A stretch of DNA of 64,000 bases from Marinifilum flexuosum (GTDB taxonomy: Bacteria > Bacteroidota > Bacteroidia > Bacteroidales > Marinifilaceae). The position numbers and the translations under genes were made by a program. The notes under the pieces were generated by a model. The model was given only the letters and a program-made list of their open reading frames with translations. It searched no databases and was not told where the DNA came from. Shown piece after piece: positions 60,763-64,000 of this stretch (its first letter is position 1; the number at the start of each line of letters is the position of its first letter). The stretch spans positions 124,001-188,000 of the forward strand of contig NZ_RAPQ01000009.1 of NCBI RefSeq assembly GCF_003610555.1, read 5' to 3'.

Positions 60763-61500
60763 CTACAGCTGATTTAACTTCTCACGAATCACTTTTTCTG
60801 CCTCATCTGTAATCTCAGCAGCCGATTTCCCTTCCGTTTCAATCGGAGTCAAAATGCTGTATTTTACTCTCTGCCCAATGCAAAGGGGAAACATTCCCCT
60901 GCGCTCTATCTTGTAATTTCCATCAACGGCAAAAGGTACGATCAGCGCATTCGGAGCAGCATCAAGAAGTGTTTCGATCCCTCCCGATTTAAATTTTCTC
61001 ATCTTCCCGGTTTTGCTTCTGGTTCCTTCCGGAAAAATACAAGCTGCATAATTGTTCCTGGCAATCAATTTTCCCAATTTGTGAATCTCAGGAATTGCCT
61101 GTGCCCTGTTCGTTCTATCGATTAAGGCTGCACCACTATGACGCAAGTTGTAAGATACACTTGGAATATTTTTAGCCAGCTCTTTTTTGGATATGAACTT
61201 TGGGTGGTACTTTCTAAAAATCCATACAATGGGAGGAATATCGTAGGTTCCCTGGTGGTTTGATACAATGATCAAGGGACGATCAGTAGGCAGATCTACA
61301 CGTCCTTCGTAGGTAATTCTTACCCCCAGAATACCAACCAATCGCATCAGGAAAAAGTTAAGAACATCCACAGAATTCTTGTGCGCTTTGTAGCCAAACA
61401 GCTTTAAACTAATCACCTGAATTGGGTGAAAAATAACAAGCAGTAAGAAAAATAAGATGTAGAATATTGTAGTTAGGATATATGATAAAATCTTGGTCAT
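60763..61500 (-). CDS. plsC: 1-acyl-sn-glycerol-3-phosphate acyltransferase
   Basis: The roughly 245-residue PlsC-type enzyme acylates lysophosphatidic acid in phospholipid synthesis. It has an N-terminal membrane helix (about 5-25), HQGTYD (HX4D motif), FPEGTRSKTG (acyl-acceptor motif) and a late IVPFAVDGNYK. I start at the ATG at 61500; an in-frame ATG nine codons upstream is less likely because its extra residues (VNFNQHRT) are not family-like. It overlaps by operon with the patatin gene. Confidence 0.9.
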   Translation of the reverse strand: MTKILSYILTTIFYILFFLLLVIFHPIQVISLKLFGYKAHKNSVDVLNFFLMRLVGILGVRITYEGRVDLPTDRPLIIVSNHQGTYDIPPIVWIFRKYHPKFISKKELAKNIPSVSYNLRHSGAALIDRTNRAQAIPEIHKLGKLIARNNYAACIFPEGTRSKTGKMRKFKSGGIETLLDAAPNALIVPFAVDGNYKIERRGMFPLCIGQRVKYSILTPIETEGKSAAEITDEAEKVIREKLNQL

Positions 61501-61590
61501 TGTTCTGTGTTGATTAAAATTCACCACAAAAGAACAAAAAAATCATTTATTGAAGAAATGTTAGGAAAAAGTCAATGCATGAAAACAAAA

Positions 61591-61656
61591 AACCATGGAA
61601 TACAAGATTTAGATTGAGTCCTCCATTCTCTCTCTAAACCTGTTGAATCCATGGTT
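61591..61656 (-). terminator. Large-loop terminator downstream of the SIMPL gene
   Basis: AACCATGG and CCATGGTT are perfect arms 8 bp long, extended by a few pairs (CAA/TTG), around a loop of about 40 bases. On the minus strand the hairpin runs into TTTTTTG. It lies after the stop at 61678 and before plsC. Confidence 0.6.
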
Positions 61657-61677
61657 AAATATCGTGTTAGATAAATC

Positions 61678-62373
61678 TTACAACAGCTCGAAACGCAACT
61701 GTACCGAGTATTCCAATTTTATTTTCTGGAAATCCAAATCAGGAGTTTTCATTTTTGCCAAAGAAGAAGTTCCTCTAATTCTTATGGCTGTATTGGCATA
61801 ATCATTTCTGTAATGAGTAGCATTTTCATTGATGTAAATGGCCTTCCCCACTTTCTGTCCTATGGCTTCCGTTAATTCTTCGGCCTTTTCTTTTCCGGCC
61901 TTAATGGCATTCACTTTTACTTGCTGGCGGTACTTTTCAATCTCAGAATGATCTACTCTCAGAATATTGATATTAGAAATTTTAATCTTCTCCAATTCTA
62001 CATATACCTGAGCAAGTGTATGAGAATCGTGAAGCAAAAGCTCATACTTTTTAGCTTTAAGCACATTCGAACCTTTAAAAAAGTGAAATTTTAAATTGCT
62101 GCTGAAATCTGAAACCGAAAGTTGTTTTTCAAGGTTTACACCTGCTTTTTCCAGAGCTATAAACATTTTCTGTTCCAATTGTTCAATGCTCTCCTTGTTT
62201 TTGGTATCCTTTTCATCCAAAACAATATTTACAAATATCTCATTGGGAGCAATTTCCAACTTAGCTACGCCTTTTACCTCTATGTAGTTCTGATCGATAA
62301 AATTCTTTTGGGCCTGTGCACTTAAATTAAAGCCAATAAACATGGCAAAAACAATAACAATAATACGTTTCAT
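61678..62373 (-). CDS. SIMPL (DUF541) domain protein, secreted
   Basis: The 231-residue protein has a signal peptide (1-19) and the SIMPL fold: NYIEVKGVAKLEIAPNEIFV near the start and a central segment with VNAIKAGKEKAEELTEAIGQKVGKAI. Family members are periplasmic proteins tied to oxidative or membrane stress in bacteria. No partner is nearby. Confidence 0.85.
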   Translation of the reverse strand: MKRIIVIVFAMFIGFNLSAQAQKNFIDQNYIEVKGVAKLEIAPNEIFVNIVLDEKDTKNKESIEQLEQKMFIALEKAGVNLEKQLSVSDFSSNLKFHFFKGSNVLKAKKYELLLHDSHTLAQVYVELEKIKISNINILRVDHSEIEKYRQQVKVNAIKAGKEKAEELTEAIGQKVGKAIYINENATHYRNDYANTAIRIRGTSSLAKMKTPDLDFQKIKLEYSVQLRFELL

Positions 62374-62573
62374 GTGCGTTGTATTTTATGTGATTTTTTA
62401 TTTTTCAACATGGCTTACATATCACATATTGTGCCAAACAAGGAGTAATTCAGCATGAATTTGAAGGCGCATCATGAAATTAAAATCATCAATAAAAGAC
62501 CAGTTTATCTTTTATTAAAATTTTCGTATCTTTTTGATACCAGTCAATCAACTATCCACCAATTGTATTCGAC

Positions 62574-63956
62574 ATGAAAAAAACCATCATTTGTTTCCTA
62601 TGCCTTATTGCCATTCATTTCTCTTATGGACAAAACCAAAATCTTTCTTTAGAAATTGTAAATGGAATCAGTTTGCCCAATGGCGATTTTAAAGATCTCG
62701 TTGAAGATGGATTCAATAACGAATTGTCCGTTAGCAAGAGCTTTTGTCCCAAACTCTCATTGGCAATGGGTGTAAAACATTCCTCTTTTAATGTTAGAGA
62801 AGAGTTTGGACAGACACAAGGCAATCGCAAACAATTCAGAAGCCTGGGTTTCGACCTGGGACCTCAGTTTAGTTTTGGTAGCAATAAACTATCGGTAATA
62901 TTATATGGGCGAACGGGTTTAAGTGTAAACAGCACACCTGAAATTGCACAACAATATCCCAATACCGATATCACTACCTGGAGTTTGAAGCAACAAAGCA
63001 TTAAAGCTTTAAGTGCACGAATTGGCGCAAAAGTGAATACCGAACTTTGTAAAGGAATACAATTATTTGTGAGCGGTGAATATGCCACTGCATTAAATGG
63101 AGATGTAAGCTACCACACCAAAGACATTTCGAAAGCCATGGGTGCCAATGGAAGAATTGATCCTGATTTGGCAAACGAAATTCCAACCACAAGCAACAGT
63201 TTTAATTTCAACAGCCTGAATGTGAATTTTGGTGTAAGCATTAGCATTGGAAAACTGGGCAATCATCCCAATCTAAGAAGCTCTAATCCTTTGTACCAAG
63301 GCAATCAAAACAAAGGAGAAAATCCCATGTACCAGGAAAGAGGACACAACAACAACCCTTTGCATGAGCAATCGGGACAGCAGGGAAATAATCCCATGTA
63401 TGAAGGGGGAATAAGTGGTGGCGGTGGTCATGTTGGGCAAACATCGGGAAGCAAAGCACAAGACTACAATTCGAGCCGTAGCAATACAACTTCCGCCAAA
63501 GAAGACAAGAAAGAGGAGGATGACCAAAAAACAGTAGATGCTCAGGATTACAATTCCAGCAGAAGCAATAATATAAATGCTGTTGGAGGTGATCCAAATC
63601 AGGGAGCTACACGAGCGCAGGACTACAATTCGAGCCGTAGCAATACTACTTCCGCCAAAGAAGACAAGAAAGAGGAGGATGACAAAAAAACGGTAGATAC
63701 ACAGGATTACAATTCCAGCAGAAGTAATAATGTAAATGCTGTTGGAGGTGATCCAAATCAGGGAGCTACACGAGCACAAGACTACAATTCGAGTCGAAGC
63801 AATACAACCTCTGCCATTGATACAGGAGATGCCATTCGTGAATCGATATTGGCAAAAGAGAAAAGGCAAATCAAGCGAAAGCTCCGTAAAGAAGAAAAAA
63901 AAAAATTGCGAGAAGAAAAAAAGCGAAGAAAGCTACAAGCAAATAAAGTTTACTAG
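62574..63956 (+). CDS. Outer-membrane protein with NPLY-type and DYNSSRSN repeats and basic tail
   Basis: The 460-residue protein has a signal peptide (1-19) and a beta-barrel-like region of about 200 residues (20-225; alternating strands such as NLSLEIVNGISLPNGDFKD and SLNVNFGVSISIGKLG). Its other parts are low-complexity. Residues about 232-285 carry NPLYQ, NPMYQ, NPLHE and NPMYE motifs. Residues about 295-410 hold five DYNSSRSN units in alternating 28- and 25-residue repeats. The last 35 residues are almost pure Lys/Arg/Glu (IKRKLRKEEKKKLREEKKRR). The family is unknown. A near -7 element (TATCTTTTTG) precedes it. Confidence 0.82.
   Translation: MKKTIICFLCLIAIHFSYGQNQNLSLEIVNGISLPNGDFKDLVEDGFNNELSVSKSFCPKLSLAMGVKHSSFNVREEFGQTQGNRKQFRSLGFDLGPQFSFGSNKLSVILYGRTGLSVNSTPEIAQQYPNTDITTWSLKQQSIKALSARIGAKVNTELCKGIQLFVSGEYATALNGDVSYHTKDISKAMGANGRIDPDLANEIPTTSNSFNFNSLNVNFGVSISIGKLGNHPNLRSSNPLYQGNQNKGENPMYQERGHNNNPLHEQSGQQGNNPMYEGGISGGGGHVGQTSGSKAQDYNSSRSNTTSAKEDKKEEDDQKTVDAQDYNSSRSNNINAVGGDPNQGATRAQDYNSSRSNTTSAKEDKKEEDDKKTVDTQDYNSSRSNNVNAVGGDPNQGATRAQDYNSSRSNTTSAIDTGDAIRESILAKEKRQIKRKLRKEEKKKLREEKKRRKLQANKVY
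63456..63803 (+). repeat. Five in-frame DYNSSRSN repeats (84- and 75-base units)
   Basis: Units starting at 63456, 63540, 63615, 63699 and 63774 each open with (A/T)QDYNSSRSN. The spacers alternate between an acidic/lysine stretch and NAVGGDPNQGATR, so the true period is 159 bases (53 codons), present about twice. Near-identical nucleotides point to recent duplication. Confidence 0.93.
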
Positions 63957-64000
63957 ACCAAAGTTCATTTCATGTATATTATTTTCTTAAGCTATATTAA

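Noticed and set aside
63273-63869. Minus-strand open frame of 198 codons across the DYNSSRSN repeats.
   Set aside because: Antisense to a clear coding repeat with a 159-base in-frame period; the reading looks like repeated hydrophobic words without a family.

Overview
The window looks like chromosome of a low-GC member of the Bacteroidota, most likely a marine, anaerobic or facultative Bacteroidales (the Marinifilaceae come to mind; this is inference). Supporting signs are several exact TAnnTTTG -7 promoter boxes, SusC-type TonB receptors with an N-terminal CarboxypepD_reg domain, a FnIII lipoprotein, DUF6261 and DUF4870-type proteins, the long form of PurC, weak Shine-Dalgarno sites and many short heptamer-period intergenic repeats. 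No rRNA, tRNA, CRISPR array, integrase or insertion sequence was recognised.

Layout. 1-6600: the N-terminus of a ferredoxin-NADP reductase-like flavoprotein cut by the window edge, an iron alcohol dehydrogenase with an AraC regulator, a DksA-type zinc-finger protein, two tandem PLDc_N membrane proteins, a SUI1 translation factor, purC and phoH. 6690-20010: an ABM mono-oxygenase, a haem-c sensor kinase, a 41-bp palindromic repeat array in front of a DUF6261 gene, a coiled-coil protein, mazG, a glycosyltransferase, an acyl-CoA ligase, an exported amidase and a TPR sensor kinase. 20146-23240: a DtxR-family metalloregulator with a palindromic operator at its own promoter, followed by a TonB receptor, probably a metal-uptake operon. 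23484-36306: a FnIII lipoprotein, an unusual glycogen-binding-domain/pentapeptide-repeat/K+-channel fusion, a run of small membrane and secreted proteins, an M50-TPR membrane protein, a beta-lactamase-fold hydrolase, an ankyrin/beta-propeller protein and an XRE-membrane protein.

36507-46977 is the most notable region. On the minus strand it encodes an SF1 helicase fused to a PLD nuclease (Mokosh type II-like), a DUF2130 protein, a HEPN protein resembling ApeA, a PD-(D/E)XK-STAND NTPase and a GIY-YIG nuclease. The flanking 36507 gene may be a DUF2004 immunity-like protein. I read this as a defence island without recognisable mobility genes.

47000-51000 is rich in repeats: a 120-bp direct duplication around a small membrane gene, about twenty 21-bp tandem units, and two copies of a roughly 130-bp REP-like element bracketing rarD, a DUF4440 lipoprotein and a cupin. 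51000-64000 returns to housekeeping and envelope genes: an outer-membrane transporter, a lone response regulator, an alpha/beta hydrolase with an exported MsrB, MarC, a TauE exporter bracketed by two copies of a double-hairpin element, endonuclease IV, a second TonB-type receptor, plsC with a patatin phospholipase, a SIMPL protein, and an outer-membrane protein with NP(L/M)Y and DYNSSRSN repeats and a very basic tail.

All functional names rest on reading motifs by eye. No database search was possible.
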